From Agapetus fuscipes (Eukaryota > Arthropoda > Insecta > Trichoptera > Glossosomatidae): a stretch of DNA of 64,000 nucleotides. The notes under the pieces were generated by a model. It had not been told where the DNA came from, made no database searches, and was given only the letters and a program-made list of their open reading frames with translations. The translations under genes were made by a program, and so were the position numbers. Below, one piece after another: positions 11,350 to 22,134 of the stretch; the stretch's first letter is position 1; every line of letters begins with the position of its first letter. The DNA is taken from NCBI GenBank assembly GCA_951799405.1, contig OX637353.1, positions 3,844,001-3,908,000 on the forward strand. Direction: 5' to 3'.

Positions 11350-11618
11350 TAATCGAATCCTGCTGAAGGTGTCAGAAATGATTCCCCGTTTCGGTGTTTA
11401 TTTCGAACCCTATAATATAAAACCGGCAAGGTGTACTCAGCCTTCACAAGAAATGAGTACCCAAGGGGTCGGGAGCTGGGAAACCCCCCACTTTACTGAA
11501 GTGGTTGGCGTAAGGCCGGCCCCCTTACGTGTAAAAATTCACTCGCCATATGCGACTCCTTTCGGGATAACGCGGCAAGGAGTTACACTATATGTGTAGC
11601 ATAGTTGCGTTGCGTTAT
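11350..11618 (+). repeat. SINE family A, head-truncated copy nested in Helitron 2
   Basis: Starts near the B box (TCGAATCC) and continues through GGTGTCAGAAATGATTCCCC to GTGTAGCATAGTTGCG. Confidence 0.8.
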
Positions 11619-12288
11619 TAACATCTTCAAAGCGTCTTCCGAATTTGTGGAGAGCTTTCGTCACTTCTTCTTCATTTGTCACGAAACTAGCACAGTTTTG
11701 TTGCAATAGCAGCATTTTTCTTTTTAAAAAAACAACAGTTTTAAGAACGATATGAATATTTTAGGTACCTACTTATGACCGTATGGGCACCTCTGCCTTA
11801 GATAGTCCATTTCAACTGTACCTATGGACTTTTATAATTTCATTCAGCGGCTTCACTTCCTTAAATCAAGTTGGGTATGAATATCGCATCGTTTACCGTC
11901 AATCGAACATTTTCTATGTATTAATTCTGCCAATCTTTAACTGTTTACGAGGCGAGATTTCCCCGGTGTGTGAAAGATAAAAGGGTTGGGCTGATGAAAG
12001 TAAGGCAAATGACAAGAAACTAGATGCAAAAGTTTTTTTTTAAATAAAAAATAGTATTCGCAAACTTTTTACACAAGTAAATATTTTTTTTGTCTATTTC
12101 TAATTCATTATTTTACAAATTTCAACGCGGAGAAGCCATGCTATATTTAGGTATATCAAAAGTTAAGGGGTTGGGCTGCGTAGCAGCCAGGGGCGGAGCC
12201 CCTAGTAAAATTATAATATCTTTGAAGATTTGGCTGGGAGAAAGAACTTTCTTATATTAATTACCTTAACTATATAAGAAGAAGAAGC

Positions 12289-12326
12289 CCTGAAGAAGTC
12301 AGTCGCACGTCACTGACGAAACGTTG
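12289..12326 (+). other. Hammerhead-like core motif
   Basis: CTGAAGA, one base, a 6-bp stem GTCAGT/ACTGAC around CGCACGTC, then GAAACGTTG. Same layout as the motif at 905-945. It sits just after an AAGAAGAAG run, downstream of the Helitron pair. Confidence 0.35.
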
Positions 12327-13170
12327 CAAAAAGAGAAAAAAAAGAAAAGAATAAGCAGCCTACAATATTGAACATGGCCTACAAGCCCGGAAGGATGGAG
12401 ACATCATCATCATCAACATCATCTGAAGCCGGCCATGAAAGCCTTAAAACACTTATATTTAACTATATTTGTGTTTTTACTCTACTCTTGTCTCCTAATT
12501 TTAACTTTAATTTACTTTTTATTTCATATTAGCACTAAATACTAAGACTTTTATTTTTTAATTTTATTGTTGCACCCGATGACAAACTGAAAATTTTTGG
12601 TTTATCGGGAAAAAAATGTTTAATTTTTCAGATTTAATATTTCCTGTAAAAATTGTTTATGAAAAAAAAAATAAAAAATAGTCAACATTTGAAATCCGTT
12701 CGCCCCTTTTATTTTTGTTTTTACACAAAGTTTTAGACAAAAAAATTCAAACAATTTTTTTTGGGCAAAAATCGAAGACTAGCCAAAACACGCCCAAGCA
12801 AAACCGCTGACAAAAATTAACTAACCATTCAAAATAGCTGACCTTGTCAGCATAAGTAAAGGACATAAGTACCAACATAGTACCACACAAAAAATAAATT
12901 GTACAGTGGACTGCACAGGACTTTATAGCACAAAATACGGTCATGTTTAGGTCATAGCCAATTTTCATAACAAAACATTTAGTTGTGTGTAAGTAATGAA
13001 GCTAATCTTTTTAAGCAATCGTCTTTTTGCAGTATTATCATTGATCCCGTTTGTATCAAAACTAACACTTTGTTTGGTGGGTACCTATACTTTTCATTGA
13101 TATTTTGGAAAGTTATGATTGATATAATATGGGTACAACTTACTATGACTCGTAGCCTAGTATTTTATAT
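12327..13170. other. Intronic region, nothing recognised
   Basis: AT-rich, with no domain found. Confidence 0.4.
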
Positions 13171-14600
13171 TAGGCGTTGTAGTACCAAGAATATTACAAT
13201 TATTTTTGTATTAAAATTTGTCACTTTGTATGGTGGCTACACCTTATAATATTTATTTGAAAAAAGTAATGATAAATGTATGTAGGTATATATAAGAGCT
13301 TTTCAATTGAAGAACATTATTTTTTAGTTAACCCGTTCTCTGCCGGGAAATTTTAAAATATTGTTTTCTCTTGTATGGCAACCCCCAAAACAAAGAATAT
13401 TAAGAGGCAATGCTTATTGTTGTTATATAGCGATTGATTGAGCGAATTGTTATGTAGGTTTATTTATGGGTATTAGACGTTTTGCTACCAAAAATATTAC
13501 AATAATTTTTTGTATGAAAATTTGTCACTTTGTATGGTGGCTATACTTTATAATATTTTTTTGAAAAAAGTAATGATTCATGTATGTAGGTATATAGAAA
13601 AGCTTTTCAATTGTAGAACATTATTTTTTAGTTAACCCTTTCTCTGCCGAGAATTTTTTTTTTTTTTTTTTCTCTTGTATGGCAACCCCCAAAACAACGA
13701 AAGTTATGAGGCAATGGTTATTGTTGTTACATAGCAGTATCATAATGACGATTATGCAAAAAAAATAAAGAAAATCGTAGGAGCCGTTTTTGAGAAAATC
13801 TCATTTGAAATTTTCAGCTGTTCGGAAGCCATCTTGAATTTTCTAAAATTTGAAAAATGTTTCACTATGAATTATAGTGATAAAAAAGTTTTTTCTGATA
13901 AAGTTAAGAAACATAAAAGGTTTTTGCGTTCTGATGGGTTTTTGTAGCCTTTTAATTTTAATTTTTGATACCATGTAAACGGCACTGTATATTATTTTTT
14001 TCAAAATTTTTATTTAATTTTTTTATAAAATTGTAAGTGATGTATAATATTGTAGAACATTATTCTTTTTTCAACGCTTTCACTTCTGAGAAAATCACAA
14101 TTGTTTATTTTTTTCAATTGGCAACTCATAGACGCAGATTAGCAAGAATGTTGCCATACCTAAATTTGGTAAGTATGTGTCAAGCAATTACTTTACTGAA
14201 AATTTAAGAAAAATCGTCGGAGCCGTTTTTGCGAAAATCGCATTTGAAATATTCAGCTCTTCGGAAGCCATCTTGAATTCTCCAAATAGTGAAAAAAAAA
14301 AAAATTTGCAAATAAGTATATAATTTTTTCTTTCTTGTGAACTTACAATAAGTTTTAAAAAATTGCGTTTTTATGGGTCTTTTTAATATTTACGATAAAA
14401 AATTTGAGATCGTGTAAACGGTACTTTAAGTAATTTTGTTTTTAAAGTATTTTTTAAATTTTTGTAGAAATTTAAATTGCGCGTAATATTGTAGAACATT
14501 ATTTTTTTGTCAACTCAGCCATTTTCGAGAAAATCACAATCGTTTTTTTCTTTCATATGGCAACCCATAGACGCAGATTAGCAAGAGTATTGCCATAACT
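13171..14600. repeat. Diverged tandem repeat block
   Basis: At least four related units. Units at about 13171-13469 and 13470-13740 share TTGTCACTTTGTATGGTGGC, GAACATTATTTTTTAGTTAA and TGTATGGCAACCCCC. Units at about 14040-14160 and 14480-14600 share TTGTAGAACATTATT and AGACGCAGATTAGCAAGA. The block ends in the microsatellite below and may be the 3' part of one transposon family. Confidence 0.65.
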
Positions 14601-14821
14601 AATTTTCTTAGTGGCAAATTAAGCAACGACCACACTGAAATTTTAAAGAAAATCGTTAGAGCCGTTTTTGAGAAAAGTGCAATTTTATGTTTTTTTTGTA
14701 TGGCAGCCATCTTGAATTTTCAGGTTGGTGCCATGCCAGTCGGCTCATCAAAATCTGTGGTGGTCAATTCTCTAAATCCAAAAATTGGTGTCTCTACGAT
14801 CAGTAGTTCCGGCTGGGACAT

Positions 14822-14903
14822 ACATACATCCATACATCCATACATCCATACGGACGGACGGACGGACGGACGGACGGACGGACGGACGGACGGACGGACG
14901 GAC
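14822..14903 (+). repeat. Compound microsatellite (ATACATCC)n-(GACG)n
   Basis: Three to four ATACATCC units (14822-14849) run into about 13 GACG units (14850-14903). Open frames across it on both strands are artefacts. Confidence 0.9.
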
Positions 14904-14995
14904 AGGTTCGACAAATTAGGTTTTTTTGCATGTCCTGGTGCAGGACAACTCATTTCCGTTGAAACCTCATTTTTTTTTTTTCGGACGAATACAAT

Positions 14996-15028
14996 ACTTT
15001 ATAACAGTCCTTCGGACTGCTATAAAGT
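14996..15028. other. 15-bp hairpin with TTC loop
   Basis: ACTTTATAACAGTCC / GGACTGCTATAAAGT, one mismatch, around TTC. It could be the 3' terminal hairpin of the element that carries the microsatellite. Confidence 0.55.
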
Positions 15029-15369
15029 AAAAACAATCAAACAAAACGCAGTCCGCGGAAATTAAAAAAAAAATCGCGATACTTTTTGAACAGATTTTCC
15101 ATCAATTTTTTCCCATTTTTCATATATTTTGAAGGGTTTCATTCGATAAAAAGATTACGAGTGGCTGAAAGCCAAAGTCAAAATAATAATAGTAAGAAAA
15201 TACAAATCATGATAATCGCCGAAGAAAATTGAAGACATACCTACGATTAAGCATGTACAAATAAAAGTGAAGATTTTAACGTAAGAGTGAAATAAGTTGT
15301 TATCAAAGAAGGCTGTTTTTGCTACGTTTCATTGGAGTTATCAGAAGTCATTAAATAAACTATTTGGAG

Positions 15370-15600
15370 AATAAATTTGGGGAGTGCTGTTTTTGTGATT
15401 ATAGCCCCTCAAGAGCTCTCTACATGTTTGTTCGTAGCTAGTCAGTGACAAATTTAGCAAGCGAGACTGAGTTGCTGTAGCGCTGTGTGAATCTTTGCGT
15501 ACGGTGTTTAATATTGACCAGTATTTTTTCAATCCAAGGTAGAGCACTTTTAAATTACAATGATTTTTGGGCTCTGCTAGGAGTCCATGAAGTTCCAAGT
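15370..15600 (-). repeat. Diverged fragment with family-B/LINE-type tail
   Basis: GAGTGCTGTTTTTGTG and CCTCAAGAGCTCTC resemble the shared tail of family B and its LINE. GAGTTGCTGTAGCG further in recalls the family-B body. Much decayed. Confidence 0.4.
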
Positions 15601-15760
15601 CAGTAGCGTTAGGACACGTGTTACCTTTGTGACGAATAAATACTTTTCAAAGATAAGGATAATTCTTGAAAATGTTGGATATGACCTCACTAAAAGAGTT
15701 CATACAAATTCTTTTGTTTATTAAAAACATATCATATATGTAATCAATAGTAACACTTAA

Positions 15761-15956
15761 ATGAGATGTCTCTCCCGCCTTCTTTCTACTGCCGCTGCAC
15801 GTTTAGCATATGAGATGTCTCTCCCGCCTTCTTTCTACTGCCGCTGCACGTTTAGCATATGAGATGTCTCTCCCGCCTTCTTTCTACTGCCGCTGCACGT
15901 TTAGCATATGAGATGTCTCTCCCGCCTTCTTTCTACTGCCGCTGCACGTTTAGCAT
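15761..15956. repeat. 49-bp minisatellite, 4 identical copies
   Basis: Units start at 15761, 15810, 15859 and 15908 (ATGAGATGTCTCTCCCGCCT ... GTTTAGCAT). I see no difference between units, implying recent expansion. Confidence 0.95.
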
Positions 15957-16068
15957 ATTTCCGATACTTCCTCTTGAGCTAGGGTCACCAACAGCTTTAG
16001 TTGGCGGTCGGATCAAAAATAATTACGAAAGTGACAAGCCGGGTAAGACTCGCAGCTTAAGTTAGGCT

Positions 16069-16096
<28 letters not shown>
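16069..16096. repeat. (TA)n microsatellite
   Basis: Pure TA run marking the 3' end of the following - strand LINE. Confidence 0.9.
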
Positions 16097-16099
<3 letters not shown>

Positions 16100-16430
16100 A
16101 TAATTTATTTTAATGTACACATAATTAAAGAGCGCCGTTTTTGTGTGTGTCACACCTCAAGGGCCCTCTCAAATCACGGATAAGATTTCTTGTAAAGATG
16201 TGTCTTTAGTGCTCCTTTAAAGACACCAACAGTCTTTGCCTTCCTCACATTAGGTGGCAGTCTGTTCCACTCCATTGGTCCCGCAAACCGGAAAGCACGG
16301 TCCCCAAAATTAGTGCGTGTCTGACGGTGTGGCTGAACCAAGTCCACCACGCCATCCCCTGCAGATCTGAGCGTTTGGCGCCTCAAATCCCTCTCAACGG
16401 GTGTAAACATGTCAGCCAATTATGCTTTCA
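16097..16430 (-). mobile_element. LINE 3' end (CR1/RTE-like) whose tail is shared with SINE family B
   Basis: The - strand frame 16419-16174 reads RTNFGDRAFRFAGPMEWNRL, then VGVFKGALKTHLYKKSY. This is the classic C-terminus of many non-LTR reverse transcriptases ('R...G.R.F...GP..WN.LP......F...LK..L'). Its 3' UTR on the - strand has AGAGGGCCCTTGAGGTGTGA followed by CACACACAAAAACGGCGCTC and ends in AAATAAATTAT. About 35 of 40 bases match the tail of SINE family B. Confidence 0.8.
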
Positions 16431-16814
16431 AGAAACACAGATTCGTACAACCCCCTTTACCTCCGAGAGTTCCCATTTTTGCAGTATCTCAATTTACAGT
16501 CCACCGAAAAAACAATGTAAAAATGATAAAGCTTTGGTGAAATGGGGCATATTTTTTTGTACCACGACTGCCCCGTATCACGGAGTATGGTTACTTATCG
16601 TAGATTCGTAGCCATATACCTACATTGTATGTGGTTCCGGACTACGAACGAAATTTGTTTACGTATATGTATGTCGTACAATGTACATACAAAATATGTT
16701 CGTCTGTTAAGACGTATTCACGAATCAGATTGTATGACTTTTTGAGAAAGTGTCCGTGGGCCGGATTCAGTAAACCTGCAGTCCATATTATTCATAAGGG
16801 GATCTAATAATAAT

Positions 16815-17165
16815 ATCCTTAACAAAAGAGTGCCGTTTCGTGTGTACCACTCTCTCTATCATGAATGAAATGTGGTACGTCAAAAATGCTAAAAGATTCT
16901 GAACTCCTCACTTTGGGTGTCAATCTGTCACTCCATCGGTGATGCAATTCGGAGAGCACGGCTCCCAAAATTTGTGCGCATTTGTCAGCGAGGCTGCATC
17001 AGTTAAACAACACCACTCCGCTGACGTCAGGGTCCGCCCCCTCACACTCACCTTAACATGGGAAAACATAAATGTCCATACCATTTAGGGCTTTAAATAC
17101 CATTGAAAACACACAGTGGACTGCCTTCTCAGGAAAACGAAATCAATGTAGTTCTTTCAACAGCG
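16815..17165 (-). mobile_element. Decayed LINE 3' end, related to 16097-16430
   Basis: AAAGAGTGCCGTTTCGTGTG, CACTCCATCGGTGATGCAAT and CGGAGAGCACGGCTCCCAAA parallel the neighbouring LINE copy, but the frame is broken throughout. Confidence 0.6.
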
Positions 17166-17564
17166 GAGGGATGTGAAAGAATTTTGACAAGATCAGCCAA
17201 GTGACCGCATTCTGTTCAGTTGTTTATTTAACTGGCCAATATAATATGTCTAAAATACGAGTATGTTGGAGAACCCTGCTCTTGAGCAATGTTGAGCCGG
17301 GTTGAGTGCAGTGTATCGATCTGAAGACGTTGATTGGAGCAATTTAGCTGTCCAAGAGGAAGTCCCGACCGCCAACCTCGCAAATTCAATCACTTCATCG
17401 ATAATCAGAGTAAACTAATCAATAAAAACATGGTTTTCATTATAAATTCTTCACATGCAAGGTCTCATCAAAAATGCTTCTTGAAGCTATTCAGGTTATG
17501 GTTGCACTGACTTATTCAAATTATGCGGAAAAAATAATTTCAAACTTTTGTCTTTTTCAGTTGT

Positions 17565-17812
17565 TTGAATTGGAGGCTTGTGGTTAAAGCTGTATGACTC
17601 GCAATCGATAAGTCGTAGACTTGATTCGCAGCGGACCACAAAAAATAATTTAATTTTCAATAATATTCATCGCTGGCTTGAAAAATTCATCTGAGCTTCC
17701 CAAAGGTCCATCCAGCTCTACAGCAATTGGATCTTGCTTGTTAATTGGCGCTCTCTATAGCGATCACCAAGCTAGCTGATTCACACAAAAACCGCGCTAA
17801 ATAAATTATCGC
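17565..17812 (+). repeat. SINE family B, diverged copy
   Basis: The head TTGTGGTTAAAGCTGTATGA is followed by a weak B box, GGTCCATCCAGCTCTACAGC, TTGGCGCTC and the tail AAAAACCGCGCTAAATAAAT. Confidence 0.7.
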
Positions 17813-17992
17813 GATGTTTATATAATACAATCTTATTTTTTTAAATATTTTGTGTAACTCTTTCAATGATGTAAATTTGATACATATACTTTGTTGTAAT
17901 GTATGAATACCTAAGTATAAAAGAAAATATAAAGCCTATCATTGCGTTTTACCAAAAAATTGTTTGAAAACTGAATTGCGCATATTTGCCCA

Positions 17993-18234
17993 GTACCCTT
18001 ATTACGAGTTGCAAAACTTGAGAAAAGTAAAGTTTACGGAAAATGTTAAAGAGTGATTTCTCCCAAAATCTGCCGTTTTTGTTACTTACACTTTATGGTC
18101 TTAGCAAAAGAGTTACAGTGATGAAGAAAATCAAGTTCAAATAAACAAAAAAGTTAGATTTTGGGGGAAATCACTCTTTACTAATTGCCGTAAACTTTAC
18201 ATTACTCAAGTTTTGCACCTCGTACTAAGGGTAC
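17993..18234. mobile_element. Foldback element (MITE-like)
   Basis: Two inverted arms of about 80 bases (17993-18078 and 18150-18234) begin GTACCCTTATTACGAG and end CTCGTACTAAGGGTAC, with AAAGAGTGATTTCTCCCAAA and its complement inside. No ORF. No target duplication could be fixed. Confidence 0.75.
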
Positions 18235-18625
18235 AGTTCAGGCGTTATTTAAGTTTTAGTACGTTTTTGGTAAACGCTACGATTGAGTTTAAGCGTTAAG
18301 TTTTATACTTGCGGTAAAGATCACTCTTACGTAGCTCCACATTTTCAGTATGGGAACAATAAAATAAATTACATTATGTTGCATTGTCTACCGTTGTTCA
18401 TTGAAATTTCGAGAATCGTATAGAGAGAAGGGTTGGAGAATAGATTTGTGTTTTGCCAATATGTTTGATGCAAATTTCTGTTTGAAAATAATTAAGGAGA
18501 CTTTTACATTGCCAGAATACATCAACATATATTTTCTCCTGTTGACATAGCTATTATATTTGTACATACACAAGTTATCCTTAAATTATATGTATTTTGA
18601 GTTTTTGTTAAATGAAAATGTCCAG

Positions 18626-19333
18626 TCAAAAGTATAGTTGGTAGGATGCTTGCATTCTATGTCGAGAGATAGGGTTCAATCCAATCAAAAGTATAGTTGG
18701 TAGGATGCTTGCATTCTATGTCGAGAGATAGGGTTCAATCCAATCAAAAGTATAGTTGGTAGGATGCTTGCATTCTATGTCGAGAGATGGGGTTCAATCC
18801 AATCAAAAGTATAGTTGGTAGGATTCTTGCATTCTATGTCGAGAGATAGGGTTCAATCCAATCAAAAGTATAGTTGGTAGGATTCTTGCATTTTATGTCG
18901 AGAGATAGGGTTCAATCCAATCAATAGTATAGTTGGTAGGATGCTTGCATTCTATGTCGAGAGATAGGGTTCAATCCAATCAAAAGTATAGTTGGTAGGA
19001 TGATTGTATTCTATGTCGAGAGATAGGGTTCAATCCAATCAAAAGTATAGTTGGTAGGATGCTTGCATTCTATGTCGAGAGATAGGATTCAATCCAATCA
19101 AAAGTATAGTTGGTAGGATGCTTGCATTCTATGTCGAGAGATAGGGTTCAATCCAATCAAAAGTATAGTTGGTAGGATGCTTGCATTCTATGTCGAGAGA
19201 TAGGGTTCAATCCAATCAAAAGTAAAGTTGGTAGGATGCTTGCATTCTATGTCGAGAGATAGGGTTCAATCCAATCAAAAGTATAGTTGGTAGGATGCTT
19301 GCATTCTATGTCGAGAGATAGGGTTCAATCCAA
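18626..19333 (+). repeat. 59-bp tandem array, 12 copies, built from a SINE tRNA-like head
   Basis: Unit starts are spaced exactly 59 bases apart from 18626, with 0-4 differences per unit. Each contains AGTTGGTAGGATGCTTGCAT (A-box region) and GGGTTCAATCC (B-box like). This matches the family-A head (AGTTGGTAGAATGCTTGCAT ... GGTTCGAATCC). Downstream of the last unit, GTGGCAGAAATGATTTTCTG is the family-A body. The array is therefore a SINE whose promoter-bearing head was amplified in place. Confidence 0.9.
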
Positions 19334-20335
19334 TCAATTCGATGGTGGCAGAAATGATTTTCTGTTTTGGGAAAATATTGATATTGCTAAATCACTGATG
19401 GTTTAGGACATTCGATATATTTTGTTTATGTTATATCGTATATATTTTGTGAAATGTATGAGGTATAATATACAGTTTTTTACTTAATCTATCATGGCGT
19501 TTTACCACAAATGTATTAAAACCGAAATGCTCATATTCGCTAAATTCAGTTCTAGGGCGTAAATAATTTAGCTCACCAAACGGCTACGATACTTCAGATA
19601 TTCATTATTTTATATTGATCGATAAATATCGCATTTATTTATGTTACCTGGAGAACATGTTTTCGTATATATGAGACACTATAATGTGTGTGTTTCACGT
19701 CGAACTTTCTGACCTGAGAGATTAAATTTTCAGTGAAAGTGAAGTGAACACAAGGGAATGGGATGGAGAGTGTTAGATTGGGTAAATAAAAGGTTGCTAC
19801 CTGTAACATCGATGGCGATAAAGAATTCAGATAGCCCATAGTAACTCAGTGGCCATCAAAGTTTTCTCTTTAAAGCTCACTGGCGAAAATATTAAGTCAG
19901 CTTCACGAAAAACAAATAACATATAAACAAATCGTAAAACATGAGCCAAGAAAGTCTGCTTGAAGATTACAAATTAAAATAAAGTGACCAAAAATTTTTA
20001 TAATGTTATGTATTTGAATGTAGATTATAGAAATAACAGACTATTGAAAATTTAAATACGATTTAAACACTGCGAAATACCACGAAGGATGGGACTGACG
20101 TGAGCGGCTTGAGGAATCTTGGTTGCCTACTCAGCGACACGAAAATGCCTGGGGTAGAAGTCTCCACGGCCGCCGCGTCAGTAAATCTTACCGTACCTTT
20201 TTGAATATGATGGAATAAAACATAATTGTAGCTCCAAATAAAAAGGATCAGCTGTTTAAACGCCGCCATTTTTATTCTGTCGTATCTTCAGATAGTTACG
20301 GTAAAATCTATTGACGGTCATCAGGACTTCAACCC
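19334..20335. other. Intronic region with weak repeats
   Basis: 19440-19560 resembles 17880-17992 (ATCATGGCGTTTTACCA / ATCATTGCGTTTTACCA), so both flank remnants of the same repeat. Nothing else recognised. Confidence 0.45.
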
Positions 20336-20560
20336 CTAGTCTATGAGTCATGCGTGCTTCCAGTTATATACACCTATGGCTTGGAAACCAACGAGTTCAC
20401 TCAGTATAGCGCCAACAGACTAAGGGCGTGCCAATGAGCCATTGGAAGAAGGATGCTGAGAATCAGCCTAAGACACATGGTTCCAATTCAGGAGATCCGC
20501 AGACGCACTTGTGTCACCGACGTGGTCGCGTCGCAAGACAGGACCACGACAGGGGGTTAA
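20336..20560 (+). mobile_element. LINE C-terminal fragment (RTE-like)
   Basis: The frame VYESCVLPVIYTYGLETN, then ANRLRACQ, a stop, AIGRRMLRISL and QEIRRRTCVTDVV. This is the RTE-type 'VLPVLTYGCETW...Q..MERRMLGI.L.D.....IR..T.V.D' segment, 5' truncated and interrupted by a stop. Confidence 0.75.
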
Positions 20561-20578
20561 AAGGATCGTACGTAAGAA

Positions 20579-22120
20579 GAAGTAAGAAAGGTCATAAAGG
20601 AATTAAAGAATGGGAAAGCTGCAAGTGTGGATGGTGTGAGACCTAAGATCATGAAAGCGGGAGGAGAATGTGTAATTGAATGGATGAAAGAGCTTTGCGA
20701 ATTGTGTGTTAGTGTCAAGGAGGTTCCATCGGACTGGAGAGAGGCGGTCATTGTGCCAATCTACAAAGGTAAAGGTGACAAAAAAGACTGCCGTAACTTC
20801 AGATCGATTAGCCTTCTTAGTGTGCCAGGTAAAGTGCTATGCAAGATTCTTATCCATAGGGTAAGATTATCCACCCAGGAGAGGGTCTCAGATATACAAT
20901 CTGGCTTTATGCCGGAAAGAGGTTGCGTAGACCAGATATTCGCGCTTCGACAGATCGTCGAAAAACAGCTAGCCGTAAATAAAAAGGTCTACGCGGCTTT
21001 CGTAGATCTTGAGAAAGCCTTCGACTCGGTGGATAGAAGTATGATGTGGTGTGTGCTTGAGAGGTATGGTGTGAATAAAGCACTTCTGAACGCGATACGC
21101 GCCATCTATCTAAATAGCAGGGCGTGTGTCAGGGTGGATGGAGAATACAGCGAGTATTTTAATGTGTACAAGGGTGTGAGACAGGGTTGCATAATGAGCC
21201 CGTGGTTATTCAATATAATTATGGATCATTGTGTTAAACAAGCGAATCTGGAAGGGCATGGCATACAGATTGGAGAGAGAAAAGTCGGAGTTCTGCTTTA
21301 TGCTGATGATGCAGTACTAATTGCTGATTCAGCAGCAGAGCTTCAGGCAATGCTCTCTAGTCTGAACCATGCTCTGTGTGTGAACAAGTTGAAAATTAAT
21401 GCAAGTAAGACGAAAGTACTGATTTTTGACAGAACGGATGAAAATGAAGAATGCACGTTTTTGTTGAATGGTACGAAAGTTGAAATTGTGGATGAATTTA
21501 GATACTTGGGAAGTATGTTTGAGAAGAATGGAAAGATGACAAGAGAACTTGAGAATAGGGTGTGCAAGGGAAAACAAGTGGTCGGTGCAATAGGAAGAAT
21601 AGCAAAAAACAAGCGATTGACGATGGATCTGAGAATGGCGGTACACAATGGCATATTGTTACCGACTTTGTTGTATGGAAGTGAAGCATGGACAGTGAAC
21701 GATAGCGAAATGAGTAAAGTATGTACGGTGGAAATGAAGCATTTGAGAAGCATGACAGGAAAAACTCTGAGGGATAGAGCTAGGAATGAATGGGTAAAAA
21801 AAGAATGTAATTTGAAAGAGGATGTGAAAGTTAAGGTACAAAAGAATGTGATGTGATGGTTTGGACATGTGGAAAGAATGAATGATGATAGACTGACAAA
21901 GTATGTATACAAAGAAAGTGTGAAAGGAAAAAGAGGGAAGGGACGACCGAGAAAAGTATGGAGTGATCAGATTGAGGAGATTGTGAAAGAATGGGATATA
22001 CAAAGTGAGCGTAAAAGAAGAAAATGCACGAAAAAGGTAATGGATATGAATGAATTGAAAGAGGTATGTAAGGATAGGAAAAAATGGAGGCAACTCTGCA
22101 GAGGCTCTGGCCACCCCTAG
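20579..22120 (+). pseudogene. LINE reverse transcriptase, 5'-truncated, one internal stop
   Basis: An open frame from about 20579 reads KAASVDGVRPKIMKAGGE, then the RT domain with YAAFVDLEKAFDSVD (motif A), VRQGCIMSPWLFNIIMD (motif B), LLYADDAVLIA (motif C, catalytic Asp-Asp) and FRYLGSMF (motif D). The thumb region follows (LPTLLYGSEAWTV). A TGA at 21854-21856 interrupts NVM*WFGHVERM. The frame then continues to a TAG at 22118-22120 through GRPRKVWSDQI and VCKDRKKWRQLC. The TGA is compatible with a single change from CGA. A stop at 20573 marks the truncated 5' junction, where an unrelated LINE fragment abuts. The endonuclease is missing. The non-LTR clade (RTE/Jockey side) is not fixed. Confidence 0.9.
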
Positions 22121-22134
22121 CGGAATGGCGACAG

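Larger units (their letters stand above)
10165..12205 (+). mobile_element. Non-autonomous Helitron 2 (tandem pair, right member)
   Basis: It begins TCTATATATATAATGCCC immediately after the CTAG of Helitron 1, with no intervening base, and ends with the same double hairpin and CTAG, followed by T at 12206. About 40 terminal bases at the 3' end match Helitron 1, as does a subterminal stretch (TTTCAACGCGGAGAAG...). The interior holds tRNA-like pieces, two family-C copies and a family-A SINE. No Rep/helicase ORF. Confidence 0.85.

Noticed and set aside
14700..15065. + and - strand frames across (GACG)n
   Set aside because: The DGRTDGRT and SVRPSVRP strings come from a microsatellite.
18626..19333. 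CRISPR-like regular array
   Set aside because: The 59-bp units are contiguous and near identical with no variable spacers, the DNA is eukaryotic, and the unit matches a SINE head.
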